Positions 8,674-16,721 of a DNA stretch of 54,934 bases are shown here, piece by piece. Each line of letters begins with the position of its first letter. The first letter of the stretch is position 1. A program made the translations under genes and the position numbers. The notes below the pieces were generated by a model. It was not told the origin of the DNA. It searched no databases and saw only the letters and a program-made list of their open reading frames with translations. The stretch comes from Litorivicinus sp965656605 (GTDB lineage: Bacteria; Pseudomonadota; Gammaproteobacteria; Pseudomonadales; Litorivicinaceae), in the NCBI GenBank assembly GCA_965656605.1, contig CBFHLC010000009.1, positions 1-54,934 of the forward strand. Direction: 5' to 3'.

Positions 8674-9701
8674 GAGCGATCACCCTGGGGTGCGACTTCC
8701 TGACCTGGTCGCAAGCGCTCATTGCCCTTGATCACCACCACCTCGCCCTCGGCTAACCCATCAAGCACTTCTAAGCGATTGCCAACCGACTCGCCCAGTT
8801 GGACCGGACGCATGTTGGCTTTGCCGTCCTCAACGACGTAGACCATGGCCTGCGGGCCACGGCGCAAAATGGCATCTTTATGAACACCCAGCACACTGCG
8901 TGGAGCGGACACCGGCAACTGGACCGTGACTCGAGCACCGACCGCTAACTCTTGGTTCAAGGTAAAGCGCGAGGGGCGCGTCCGCGTGGCCCCGTCCTCG
9001 ATTGGCAAGACCGAACGAAGGGTTAAATCCAAGGCTTGACCGGCACTGGATCGGGCGTTTACTGCCACCCCGGGGCTTAATGCCAAGGCATTCAGGCTAG
9101 GCACATCAACCACGACCTCGTTACCCCGCACCGAGACCAGCTCCATCGCCGACTGACCCCGATTCAACCAGGCACCCAACTGGGTGTTTTTAGCAGCCAC
9201 CACCGCATCAAAGGGGGCTCGGATTTCAGACTCATCCAAATCAATCTGGATCAGCTGTAAGTTGGCTTGGGCCGTGGCGACCTGTGCAATTCCGGCGTCC
9301 ACAGCGCTTTGGCGACGATCGACTTCAGACTGACTGAACGCCGAGCGATCCTTTAGCTCGTTGACGCGAGCCAACTCTAGGCGCGCCAGCTTCAAACTGG
9401 CCTGCGCCTGATTCAGCTGAGCCTGTTGCTGAGCCAACCGAGCCTTGAGTCTGTCCGTATTCAGGGTTAGCAGCACTTCGCCCTGTTTCACCGCGTCACC
9501 GACCTTTACGTCTACCGACGCCACTTGGCCTGCGACAGTCGCGCTGACGCTGCCCTGATTTGCCGCCACCACTTGACCGACCAGCGGCAGCGTCTGGGTG
9601 AATTCGACGGACTGAACCGTGTCGATGCCGACTAACGCGGGACGAGCTGACGCCACCATCGATACAAACGGCAAGGCAAGGGCTAATATAAGGGTGCGCA
9701 T
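8670..9701 (-). CDS. RND efflux periplasmic adaptor (membrane fusion protein)
   Basis: A 343-residue protein starting with a Sec signal peptide (MRTLILALALPFVSMVASA). A lipoyl-like half-motif (VASVDVKVGDAVKQGEVLL), an alpha-helical hairpin rich in Gln/Ala/Leu (about 85-150) and the second lipoyl half (DLDESEIRAPFDAVVAAKN) follow, then beta-barrel and membrane-proximal domains. It bridges the permease to an outer membrane channel. A GGAG ribosome-binding site precedes the ATG. It is transcribed ahead of the permease in a two-gene operon. The substrate is unknown. Confidence 0.92.
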   Translation of the reverse strand: MRTLILALALPFVSMVASARPALVGIDTVQSVEFTQTLPLVGQVVAANQGSVSATVAGQVASVDVKVGDAVKQGEVLLTLNTDRLKARLAQQQAQLNQAQASLKLARLELARVNELKDRSAFSQSEVDRRQSAVDAGIAQVATAQANLQLIQIDLDESEIRAPFDAVVAAKNTQLGAWLNRGQSAMELVSVRGNEVVVDVPSLNALALSPGVAVNARSSAGQALDLTLRSVLPIEDGATRTRPSRFTLNQELAVGARVTVQLPVSAPRSVLGVHKDAILRRGPQAMVYVVEDGKANMRPVQLGESVGNRLEVLDGLAEGEVVVIKGNERLRPGQEVAPQGDRS

Positions 9702-9805
9702 TGGAAGTGCTCCGCGAGACAGATTGTTGTTCTGTTATTACTGATGCTGCACAGCACTAAATCAAGTGGCGCAAAGCCCTTTATCGATAACTCAGCGGGT
9801 GCGCG

Positions 9806-10546
9806 ATGCTTAGTCCGATCTTCTTTGTGACCCTGTTTGTCGCAGCCTATGTCCAAACCACCACGGGATTTGCATTTGGCATGATCGTTGTGGGGCTGGT
9901 CACTCTGTTTACTCTAGCGCCACTGCCACTCACAGCCATTGTTATCAGCCTGTGCGACTTTGTTATCTCGGCCTATGGGTTGTGGCAGCACCGCGACTGT
10001 GTCGCGTGGTCACGTCTGTGGCCCATGATGTTGTGGCAGGTGCCGGGGATTTGGGTTGGCGTAGAGCTGCTGCTGTATCTAGCCAATCATCATCTGCAAC
10101 TGCTCGAGATTATCGTCGGAGCCCTCATCGTCGTGACTGCAGGGAATCAGCTAAGCAAAGCTCGCGCTGCGGCAATCGAATCTGGCGTGGCGGCGTACAG
10201 TGCGGCAGGATTTTTCTCTGGACTAATGACGGGGCTGTTCAGCGCTGGCGGAGCGCCTTTGGTCTATCTATTTTATCGACAACCGTGGTCGGTTCGACAA
10301 ATCAAAGCCTGCTTATTCGCGATTTTCACCGTATCGACCTCGATTCGTATCGCGGTTGTCGGCGTTCAAGGAGACCTTACGCGGGAGGTGCTATGGATTG
10401 CAGCGGTCGCATTACCCGTGGTGTATTTCGCAAGTTATCTGGCCAATCGCTTTCCACCGCCTGGCTCTTCGGATATTAAAAAGCAGTGTGCGTTGGTGTT
10501 GTTTGGCGTAATGGGTGTTTCGCTGATGGCTGCAGGCTTGGTGTAA
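9806..10546 (+). CDS. TSUP (TauE/SafE) family membrane permease
   Basis: A 246-residue membrane protein with about eight hydrophobic segments. It has the TSUP N-terminal motif (QTTTGFAFGMIVVGLVTLF) and the mid-protein glycine-rich repeat (GLMTGLFSAGGAPLVYLFY). It is divergent from the RND adaptor, with 104 bases between the starts. It is only distantly like the TSUP protein at 4741 by eye, so the two are probably not a recent duplication. The likely substrate class is sulfur-containing anions; the specific substrate is unknown. Confidence 0.85.
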   Translation: MLSPIFFVTLFVAAYVQTTTGFAFGMIVVGLVTLFTLAPLPLTAIVISLCDFVISAYGLWQHRDCVAWSRLWPMMLWQVPGIWVGVELLLYLANHHLQLLEIIVGALIVVTAGNQLSKARAAAIESGVAAYSAAGFFSGLMTGLFSAGGAPLVYLFYRQPWSVRQIKACLFAIFTVSTSIRIAVVGVQGDLTREVLWIAAVALPVVYFASYLANRFPPPGSSDIKKQCALVLFGVMGVSLMAAGLV

Positions 10547-10588
10547 CTAGAGTCGATGCCATCCTTGGCATTGACCTAACCTAGCAGG

Positions 10589-10888
10589 TTAGTCGTCGGG
10601 AACCTCGAGATGTCGGGCGACCGTCTCGGTTAAGTGCTTTGCCGGTCGGAATACCGGTTTGATACGACTTGGGATGGGTATTGCTGCCCCCGTTTGTGGC
10701 TCTCGCCCTATCCTGGCGCGGTAGAACTCAATATCAAAAACGCCAAATCCTGCTAGGTGGACGCGCTCTCCTCTTGATAACGCGTCCTCGATACATCGTA
10801 ACCCGGCGCGTAATGCACTCTCGGTATCACTGACGGATAGATTGGCTACCCGTGCAGTCTGCTCAATCCATTCAACCTTATTCATCAT
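10589..10888 (-). CDS. HU/IHF family DNA-binding protein
   Basis: A 99-residue histone-like protein. The beta-arm signature GFGVFDIEFYRARIGREPQTG is followed by IPIPSRIKPVFRPAKHL, matching the family's pattern of GFGxF then GRNPxTG then FxPGKxL. The N-terminal helices (KVEWIEQTARVANLSVSDTESALRAGL) are helix-turn-helix-like dimerisation elements. A GGAGG sits 5 bases before the first of two ATGs. The sequence differs from canonical HU and from the essential IHF subunits, so it is probably an accessory paralogue. Confidence 0.85.
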   Translation of the reverse strand: MMNKVEWIEQTARVANLSVSDTESALRAGLRCIEDALSRGERVHLAGFGVFDIEFYRARIGREPQTGAAIPIPSRIKPVFRPAKHLTETVARHLEVPDD

Positions 10889-11203
10889 TAGGGCCTCCTC
10901 TGCCCTAGAGCGTCTTCTTGCCCTATCACAAGTTATGTCCTCTGATCAGATCTCTAACAAGGACTAGGTGGGTGCTGTGTACCACAAGGTTTTTCGGCCA
11001 CCCCAATGTAAGAAAATTAGCGACGAACGCACTCCGAAGATGCCTAAAGGCACTGGTGTCGCGGGATTACTAGGCTCTTGTCCAGATGGAATTGATAACA
11101 AAAGGCGCAACCAATGACGCGCTGCGTCATTTTTAAGGGGCTATTTGTTAGATGGCAGGATTTACCGGACGAAACCGACCCAGCGCTTAGATAACGCTAG
11201 AGA
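10889..11203. other. Intergenic region without a recognised gene
   Basis: I find no credible coding frame in these roughly 315 bases. The left end holds the ribosome-binding site of the HU-like gene. The right part holds a plus-strand intrinsic terminator (11113-11135) with no plus-strand gene ahead of it, which may mark a small RNA. Confidence 0.5.
11113..11135 (+). terminator. Orphan rho-independent terminator
   Basis: A perfect 8-bp stem (AATGACGC, loop GCT, GCGTCATT) runs directly into further T residues on the plus strand. The minus strand has no T-run after the stem. The nearest plus-strand gene ends more than 560 bases upstream, so the terminator may belong to an unannotated short transcript. 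Confidence 0.55.
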
Positions 11204-11512
11204 TTAAGGAAGCTGTTCCAGTAAGGGTTTGCACGAACGCTCGTACCCTTCCCAACGAATCTTGCGGACCTGGCCATCAGAGTCAGTCCATAACTGAACC
11301 TCACACGGCTTGATCAGATCCGCCTGCCGCCAACCGTACCGGGTTAGAGATCCGTCAGACTGTTGCACGGCGGGCGAACCCAGCGCAGTGACAATCGGGG
11401 CGATGGCTTGCCCCAGATAGGTTTGAAGACGCGCATCCATGGCATCGGTAACAGGAGTCTTTATTGCACAGCCAGCAGATAAGCCGGCTATTAAGATCAG
11501 TGCCCATCGCAT
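11204..11512 (-). CDS. Small putative lipoprotein
   Basis: A 102-residue protein with a lipoprotein signal peptide: MRWALILIAGLSAGC has lipobox LSAGC, so Cys15 should be lipidated. The rest (LGQAIAPIVTALGSP, TRYGWRQADLIKPCEVQLWTDSDGQVRKIRWEG) looks like a small SmpA/BamE-like envelope fold, where a conserved G-x-P turn precedes a beta-sheet; that resemblance is only by eye. A GGAG ribosome-binding site lies 9 bases before the ATG. It follows the small gene at 11545-11763 by 32 bases on the same strand. The function is unknown. Confidence 0.75.
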   Translation of the reverse strand: MRWALILIAGLSAGCAIKTPVTDAMDARLQTYLGQAIAPIVTALGSPAVQQSDGSLTRYGWRQADLIKPCEVQLWTDSDGQVRKIRWEGYERSCKPLLEQLP

Positions 11513-11544
11513 TGCTTTTTACTCCAAGGGTTTATCCTTGGAAA

Positions 11545-11763
11545 TTAGCCTGCGAGACGGTCCGAGCGCAAGTTAGCGTGGTTGGCGAACCAACGTGCGA
11601 ATTCAGGACCTGTCACTTTTAATGCGCCATCCGGCTGGCGCCCTAAATCCAACTCGCATAGGCGAATCAGCTGACTGATCCGTCGAGCCCGTTCATTGGA
11701 ATTATGAGTCTTTGCAGTAAGCTGCTTTAAGACTGTGGGCAGTAAATGAGATTTGATGTTCAT
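11545..11763 (-). CDS. Small hypothetical protein
   Basis: A 72-residue basic, probably cytoplasmic protein starting MNIKSHLLPTVLKQLTAK. The frame extends upstream to 11847, but the ATG at 11763 has a strong GGAGG ribosome-binding site 8 bases ahead, so I chose that start. It is helical and rich in Arg/Leu (NERARRISQLIRLCELDLGR) and ends in an Asn/Arg/Leu tail. It matches no family I recognise. It is probably co-transcribed with the lipoprotein at 11204. Confidence 0.6.
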   Translation of the reverse strand: MNIKSHLLPTVLKQLTAKTHNSNERARRISQLIRLCELDLGRQPDGALKVTGPEFARWFANHANLRSDRLAG

Positions 11764-12274
11764 GCGTATTGCCTCCAGTGCAGACGGGATTATTCCCCTC
11801 TCCGCCAGATCCGATCCGTGGTTCTGGTAAGACCAATAGTGCGTCAATTTTCCGTCATCCGATACAGGGTAGGTACGGACACACTAGGACAGAGTTTCAG
11901 GGCAACGAGACTAGTACCCCTGCGTATAAAATCGGACGGGGAAACGCCCTATACACCGGCCATGACTGGCTATTAGAGGCTTTTCTTACGCTGACCGCGG
12001 CGTTGAATTCGGAGCCGAGCCGATAAACTTTACCGGTCACAGTGCTTAGACAAAACCTCCGGATACCCCACCGCGGCATGTTTACGCACAGAAACTTTTG
12101 TTAACACCAATTTCATTTTTTGACGCTAACCTTCACGCATAACAGAGTGGATCACGTGCAAAAGGACGTGCTGGGTGAACCTGACAAGGTTCAATCATTT
12201 GGTTTTTATGCCTTGCCAGTCGTATCGGTCCACTCGAGCTTAATTCACTTACCCTTCCATTTTGAGAGAGCGCC
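11764..12274. other. Intergenic region without a recognised gene
   Basis: About 510 bases between divergent genes. I see no convincing gene; short open frames on both strands lack ribosome-binding sites and family-like sequence. A small inverted repeat (CACGT...ACGTG, 12153-12170) and AT-rich sequence near 12090-12125 are the only structure I note. Promoters for both flanking genes should lie here, but no clear -35/-10 pair stands out. Confidence 0.4.
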
Positions 12275-12901
12275 ATGAAAAGCGTAATACTGATCAGCGC
12301 AACCGCTTTGTTGTTAAGCGGATGCCAAATGAGCAATGTGCAACAAAAGGCAGCCATCGGAGCCGGCATAGGAGCTGTAGCTGGCCAAATGATTGATGGT
12401 GACAGCAAAGGTACTGCCACGGGCGCATTACTCGGGGCCATTGCAGGCGGTATCGCGGGCAGCGTTCAGGATCGCACTGAAGCTCGTCTGCGCGACGCCT
12501 ATGAGCAAGGTATCGCAGAGGGATCTGTCCAAGTTCAGCGAGACCAGCAAGATCAAGTGCAAGTGACTTTTAGCGACGCCGTGCTGTTCGACTTTGGAAG
12601 CGCAGCGATAAAATCTAGTTACTACCCTGCCTTAGGCAGCCTAGCCAACATCATGGTCGCCGAACCAACACTGCGTGCCAAAATCATCGGCCACACGGAT
12701 GCGATTGGTAGTGCAGATAGCAACCAAACGCTTAGCGTCCAGCGGGCCACCAACGTGAAATCCTTTGTGATTCAGCGTCCAGAGATCCAAGCGAGCCGTG
12801 TGACGGTCCTTGGGATGGGAGAAAAAGCACCTATTGCCAGCAACGAAAGCGAATATGGACGCGCTCAAAACCGGCGAATTGAAGTCGTGTTTGAGGAGTA
12901 A
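12275..12901 (+). CDS. Glycine-zipper OmpA-family lipoprotein (YiaD-like)
   Basis: A 208-residue outer membrane lipoprotein. The signal peptide ends in lipobox LLSGC (Cys17). Residues about 25-70 are a glycine-zipper segment (AAIGAGIGAVAGQMI, GALLGAIAGGIAGS). Residues about 95-208 form an OmpA-like peptidoglycan-binding domain with VLFDFGSAAIKSS, IIGHTDAIGSADSNQTLS and QNRRIEVVFEE. The protein would tether the outer membrane to the cell wall, as in the YiaD family. A GAGAG ribosome-binding site precedes the ATG. It stands alone, convergent with the initiator tRNA terminator. Confidence 0.9.
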   Translation: MKSVILISATALLLSGCQMSNVQQKAAIGAGIGAVAGQMIDGDSKGTATGALLGAIAGGIAGSVQDRTEARLRDAYEQGIAEGSVQVQRDQQDQVQVTFSDAVLFDFGSAAIKSSYYPALGSLANIMVAEPTLRAKIIGHTDAIGSADSNQTLSVQRATNVKSFVIQRPEIQASRVTVLGMGEKAPIASNESEYGRAQNRRIEVVFEE

Positions 12902-12972
12902 GGGAGCCGGAGCACACCGCTCATAGATCGCCGGTGTCAAACCCACTTGCCAATCACTCAACCGTCAGACAC

Positions 12973-13024
12973 AAAAAAGCCCAAATCAATGCCGACACGC
13001 TGTGTCTTTATTAATTTGGGCTTT
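12973..13024 (-). terminator. Terminator of the initiator tRNA gene
   Basis: Read on the minus strand, AAAGCCCAAAT (13024-13014) pairs with ATTTGGGCTTT (12986-12976), followed by more T residues. A nested small hairpin (GACAC/GTGTC) sits in the loop. It is placed just after the tRNA 3' end. Confidence 0.75.
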
Positions 13025-13034
13025 CTAATCAAGT

Positions 13035-13111
<77 letters not shown>

Positions 13112-13126
13112 CCTGACTTGGCGCGT

Positions 13127-13154
13127 ATGATAGGGATTTGTGCGGTAGCGTCAA
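13127..13154 (-). promoter_or_regulatory. Sigma-70 promoter for tRNA-fMet
   Basis: On the minus strand TTGACG (-35) and TATCAT (-10) are separated by 16 bases. The -10 ends 15 bases before the mature tRNA 5' end, and a GC-rich discriminator (ACGCGCC) follows, typical of stringently controlled stable-RNA promoters. Confidence 0.75.
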
Positions 13155-13535
13155 GCTGTTTTCACGAATCAATCTAAAAATAGTGGTTTGGATGAGCAAA
13201 GCTATATCCCATTCCTTCAAAAGCCTGCCCTTTGGACAGCAAACACTTTCAACGAATCGATTGAGGAAACCACCCGCCGATCATACGCTCCGCTTGTTTT
13301 GCCGGCGCTTCGCCTGCTCGACCAACGTCGCAATTGTGGAGCCCCTGCCTCAAATGCGAAATCCCAATGGTCATGCGCTTAGGAAAAAAGAAGCTCTTGC
13401 CGGCCAAAGTTTCTGGGGTTGTTCGACATTCCCGAAATGGCGACAGCGCATTCAAATAAGCCGGAAGCGGCAGAAACCGTTGTCTAGTGCTAACTAACGA
13501 CAGATAATGACCGCTTCCAAGGATGGAAGTAAAAA
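13155..13535. other. Intergenic region without a recognised gene
   Basis: About 380 bases upstream of the tRNA promoter. Short open frames occur on both strands (for example 13138-13497 plus and 13249-13455 minus), but neither has a convincing start or family-like sequence. The end supplies the GGAAG ribosome-binding site for the gene at 13536. Confidence 0.4.
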
Positions 13536-13925
13536 ATGACTACCCAGAACACACGGGCTCACTGGATGCTGGTTGAAAGTAATGACTTCAAACTGCGCAT
13601 CTATCCGACATATGCATCAGTATCGCCCCGCCCAGGCGCTGTCTTACGCGTTGTAACCGGTCTGATAGACATCAAACGACCCAGCTTTTTGAACTCTGCT
13701 GAAGCCATGAGGTGGCTATGCTCGTTAGGTATCGATCCTCGTCAAGCCGCCTCAGCCATTAGCTTCTGCCGAATCGCGTATCGGGCCAATTTACACGGGC
13801 TAGGCGCCAGCGGGATCACTCGGATCATCCAAGCAGAAACAGACAGGCCGCACGTACAGGTTTCAATGATGGGAACTCGAGGGTTGCGACTGGACATGCG
13901 TAAACAGTGGGCGCTCGCGAGCTAA
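13536..13925 (+). CDS. Hypothetical protein
   Basis: A 129-residue protein, slightly basic, with no signal peptide or membrane segment. The ATG is preceded by GGAAGTAAAAA, a fair ribosome-binding site. The sequence suggests an N-terminal beta part (KLRIYPTYASVSPRPGAVL) and a helical part (NSAEAMRWLCSLGIDPRQAA). I do not recognise a family. It converges on the gene at 13922 with a 4-base overlap of the stops. Confidence 0.6.
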   Translation: MTTQNTRAHWMLVESNDFKLRIYPTYASVSPRPGAVLRVVTGLIDIKRPSFLNSAEAMRWLCSLGIDPRQAASAISFCRIAYRANLHGLGASGITRIIQAETDRPHVQVSMMGTRGLRLDMRKQWALAS

Positions 13926-14371
13926 ACAACGCCCCAACCACGGTCGTCGTTAGACAGCGTCTCGCAATTTAATCGGGCTCGGTAACCGTTCGGTCCGTTT
14001 TCGGTCAAAAACGTCCCTTCGCCCTTTAGCTGATTAACCTGCTCTTGAATCTCACCTAGCATCAGGCCAACCAAGTAGTGCCGATAGATACAGCGAATTA
14101 GCTGAAAAATGTAATCCGCTTGTTTGTGCTCGATCCCGGAATCGATCACCCATTGCTGGGGAAAGTCCATCGCAAAGAAATCTCGCAAGGTGCCGGTGTA
14201 AATAGCAGAGCGAACTTTTGGCCAGTTACCCGGCCGAGGACACAGCTGAAGCTGCCTAGAGAAAATCAGGATTCGATAGTTAGACGACTCTATCGTCAAT
14301 CGAAAGTTCTCGTGTGAGCGTTTCACTGCCAGGAATCCTTCCGCAAAGCCATGAATGAAAATTTCTTTCAT
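13922..14371 (-). CDS. Hypothetical protein
   Basis: A 149-residue protein starting MKEIFIHGFAEGFLAVKRSH, probably cytoplasmic. It has aromatic-rich helices in the middle (DYIFQLIRCIYRHYLVGLML) and a polar C-terminus. I recognise no family. The gene has no same-strand neighbour nearby and shares a compact convergent end with the gene at 13536. The region upstream (14372-14600) shows no clear promoter or gene. Confidence 0.6.
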   Translation of the reverse strand: MKEIFIHGFAEGFLAVKRSHENFRLTIESSNYRILIFSRQLQLCPRPGNWPKVRSAIYTGTLRDFFAMDFPQQWVIDSGIEHKQADYIFQLIRCIYRHYLVGLMLGEIQEQVNQLKGEGTFLTENGPNGYRARLNCETLSNDDRGWGVV

Positions 14372-14600
14372 ATGGAGTATTGCACAGTTACGAGAAGTAC
14401 TTCCGAATTTTTACCGACCAATCGCAGGTAAAGTGATCCAGTCTTCATCCGTCTTTTTTCCGGCTCGCTTTCGACCGGCATGGGCAAACTGAACCTCATC
14501 TGCGAATTGATCTACACCTCAAGCTTCGACCGACACACAGGTTGAGTACTCACCCAAAATAAACCTACCGGACTCTCGGCTTTCAGCCGATGGTCATTAC

Positions 14601-15047
14601 ATGATTGATTTTCAGACACTCGCGACCCCAGCTGAGCTGCGACTCGCGAACATACAGCAGGCCCTATCAGTGCTTAACAACAAGCATGATGATCGCGGTG
14701 CGCAATGGCTTGGCGTGCTCGGCGAAGAGTTCGAACACTTGTCCGAATTCACCAACATCAGGAAACAAAAGATAAGCTTTGAATATTGGGAGTTGGAATC
14801 CGCGGTCTTCGCCCGCCCCATCTGCCAAACTGAAGTCATTACTTACAACAGTCCTGAGGAAGATCAGTTCGATCTGCGTTTCAGCCGTGCAGGCTTCGGT
14901 CTAGCCCTCTCGATCCTGACGTACGCCCGCACCGCCGTAAAATATCGCTACATGCCAGCCCTGGCGACGGCCAGTTGGCTTAACGAATACAGCCGAACAC
15001 ATCCCGACATCCGATCAATCGCCCGCATAGCCCAGTGGCCCGGTTAA
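14601..15047 (+). CDS. Hypothetical protein
   Basis: A 148-residue cytoplasmic-looking protein (MIDFQTLATPAELRLANIQQ...). It has a helical N-terminus, an acidic middle (NSPEEDQFDLRF) and a C-terminal helical stretch ending IARIAQWPG. No family is recognised. It lies 73 bases upstream of sbtA on the same strand, so co-transcription is possible, but nothing in the sequence links it to bicarbonate transport. Confidence 0.6.
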   Translation: MIDFQTLATPAELRLANIQQALSVLNNKHDDRGAQWLGVLGEEFEHLSEFTNIRKQKISFEYWELESAVFARPICQTEVITYNSPEEDQFDLRFSRAGFGLALSILTYARTAVKYRYMPALATASWLNEYSRTHPDIRSIARIAQWPG

Positions 15048-15120
15048 CCCCCCCTAGAACACAAGCTTTTAAGGTAGACTCCCCGACACCGATCGTGTGC
15101 CAATAAACCGGGAGTGATAT

Positions 15121-16122
15121 TTGGACATCCTTGTAGCTTTTTTCGACACGCTATTCAGCCAACTGCAAAAACCCACCCTCTCATTTCTAATCGGCGGATT
15201 CGTGATCGCCGCATGCGGCAGTCGCTTAGAAATTCCAGACCCGGTTTATCGTTTCATCGTCGTGGTGCTGCTACTGAAAATCGGAATCGGGGCGGGTATC
15301 GAGATCCGTAGCGCATCGCTCTCTGAAATCGCGCTTCCGTCAATCCTAGCCATGGTTTTGGGTGTCGTCATTGTGTTGTTGGGCCGCGTTACTCTGGCGC
15401 AGCTACCCGGCGTCACTAAGATCGATGCAGTCGCAACGTCTGGCCTATTCGGTGCGGTATCGGCGTCCACTCTGGCCGCCGCCATGATCATCATGGAACA
15501 AGAAGGCGCCGAGTTCGAAGCCTGGGTGCCAGCGCTATACCCTTTCATGGACATCGCTGCCCTGCTGACCGCGATTGTTCTAGCCAAACTCCTGCTGGGC
15601 AAATCCAGTGGCCGTCGGCGTGAATCCAGCCTCGCCCAGATCGTCAAAGAAAGCCTGCAAGGCTCTGCCCTTAGCGCCCTGTTACTCGGCCTAGCCCTGG
15701 GCCTACTCGCGCGCCCTGAGCCGGTCTACCAAAGCTTTTACGAGCCATTATTCCGTGGTCTGCTGTCTATACTCATGCTGATTATGGGGATGGAGGCATA
15801 CCAACGCTTTGGCGAGCTGCGTCGGGTTGCCCACATGTATGCGATCTATGGACTGCTGGCGCCACTGGTTCATGGATTCATGGGCCTAGGCGTTGGCTAT
15901 CTGGTTCATCAAGTGACCGGCTTCAGTTCCGGCGGTGCTGTGTTGCTGGCGGTTATGGCCGCCTCTAGCTCGGACATCTCGGGCCCACCGACACTGCGCG
16001 CCGCCATCCCGCAAGCTAACCCGTCCACCTACATCGGTGCATCAACTAGCTTGGGTACTCCGGTCGCGCTGCTTAGTATTCCGTTGTTCATGGCCATTGC
16101 CGAATGGCTGTTCGCACTCTAG
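15121..16122 (+). CDS. sbtA: SbtA-type sodium-dependent bicarbonate permease
   Basis: A 333-residue membrane protein of the SbtA (former DUF897) family, which in cyanobacteria takes up bicarbonate with sodium. About ten hydrophobic segments are visible in two halves. The first half has the serine-rich SGLFGAVSASTLAAAM motif and the second the matching AVMAASSSDISGPPTLRAA, the family's substrate/sodium-binding turns. The start is TTG with GGGAG six bases ahead. The sbtB-like gene starts 9 bases after the stop, which strongly supports the assignment. Such pairs outside phototrophs may supply bicarbonate to carboxylases. Confidence 0.92.
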   Translation: MDILVAFFDTLFSQLQKPTLSFLIGGFVIAACGSRLEIPDPVYRFIVVVLLLKIGIGAGIEIRSASLSEIALPSILAMVLGVVIVLLGRVTLAQLPGVTKIDAVATSGLFGAVSASTLAAAMIIMEQEGAEFEAWVPALYPFMDIAALLTAIVLAKLLLGKSSGRRRESSLAQIVKESLQGSALSALLLGLALGLLARPEPVYQSFYEPLFRGLLSILMLIMGMEAYQRFGELRRVAHMYAIYGLLAPLVHGFMGLGVGYLVHQVTGFSSGGAVLLAVMAASSSDISGPPTLRAAIPQANPSTYIGASTSLGTPVALLSIPLFMAIAEWLFAL

Positions 16123-16131
16123 GAGAATCAC

Positions 16132-16458
16132 GTGTTTTATCCCGCTACCCAAATCCACATTGTGGTCGAGAAATTTCTACAGCCACAGGTCGAGCAGATC
16201 CTGCGCGATCACAAAGTCACAGGGTACTCGGTCTTCGCTGGTGGCGGCCGCGGATCCCACGGAGTGCACTTAGTTGATTCGGCCTCACTGATCCGCGAAT
16301 TCACCATCGTGAAAATCGAAACCGTCGTGGGCAAACGCGATCGAGCCGAAGCCATCGCTGAAGAAATCGAACGGGAAGTGTTTGAATTTAATGAGGGTGT
16401 GCTTTGGCTGTCACAGGTCGAGATCCTGCGACAGTCAAAGTTCAATAACGCTGACTAG
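16132..16458 (+). CDS. sbtB: SbtB-like PII-family regulator of SbtA
   Basis: A 108-residue PII-like protein (GTG start, GGAG ribosome-binding site). The core ferredoxin-like fold has a T-loop region (GYSVFAGGGRGSHG) and closing strands (EFTIVKIETVVGKRDRAEAIAEEI). In cyanobacteria SbtB trimers bind adenine nucleotides including cAMP and plug SbtA. The C-terminal CGPxxC redox loop of some SbtB proteins is absent. It is coupled to sbtA with a 9-base gap. Function is assigned from family and context. Confidence 0.88.
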   Translation: MFYPATQIHIVVEKFLQPQVEQILRDHKVTGYSVFAGGGRGSHGVHLVDSASLIREFTIVKIETVVGKRDRAEAIAEEIEREVFEFNEGVLWLSQVEILRQSKFNNAD

Positions 16459-16721
16459 CAGGTCCTACTGGGCTTTTCTGTCGGAACCTCAGCGACGACT
16501 GCCTGCGCTGTTGCAAACAGCCACACAGCGCCCGGTAGCGGCACTGACGCGATTGAGGCACCGTTCAGTGCTGAAGCGCACATTGTCCAATGTGCTGAGT
16601 TACTAAAATCAACGGTTAACCACTTCACTTCAACATCCCCAAATCCAACCGTTTCATATTTGTAGTTCTTCTGGTTGTTCCCAGTACCGGAATTAGCGGT
16701 GTTCACAACGGTCCTCAGCAA
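16459..16721 (-). pseudogene. Remnant of a VPLP-type (PEP-CTERM-like) sorting-signal protein
   Basis: The minus strand encodes an 88-residue piece with the tract SVPLPGAVWLFATA, the start of a PEP-CTERM/VPLPA-type C-terminal sorting signal. The expected rest (hydrophobic helix then Arg cluster) is not kept: the sequence turns into VVAEVPTEKPSRTC. The upstream part (YKYETVGFGDVEVKWLTVDF) could be the end of the exported domain. The 5' part of the gene is missing and an IS3-type fragment abuts it. I read it as a broken, truncated gene; a chance resemblance is possible. Confidence 0.35.

Noticed and set aside
13138..13497. A 119-codon plus-strand open frame beside the tRNA promoter, with an antisense frame at 13249-13455
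   Set aside because: Neither has a plausible start or recognisable sequence, and the first overlaps the tRNA promoter.
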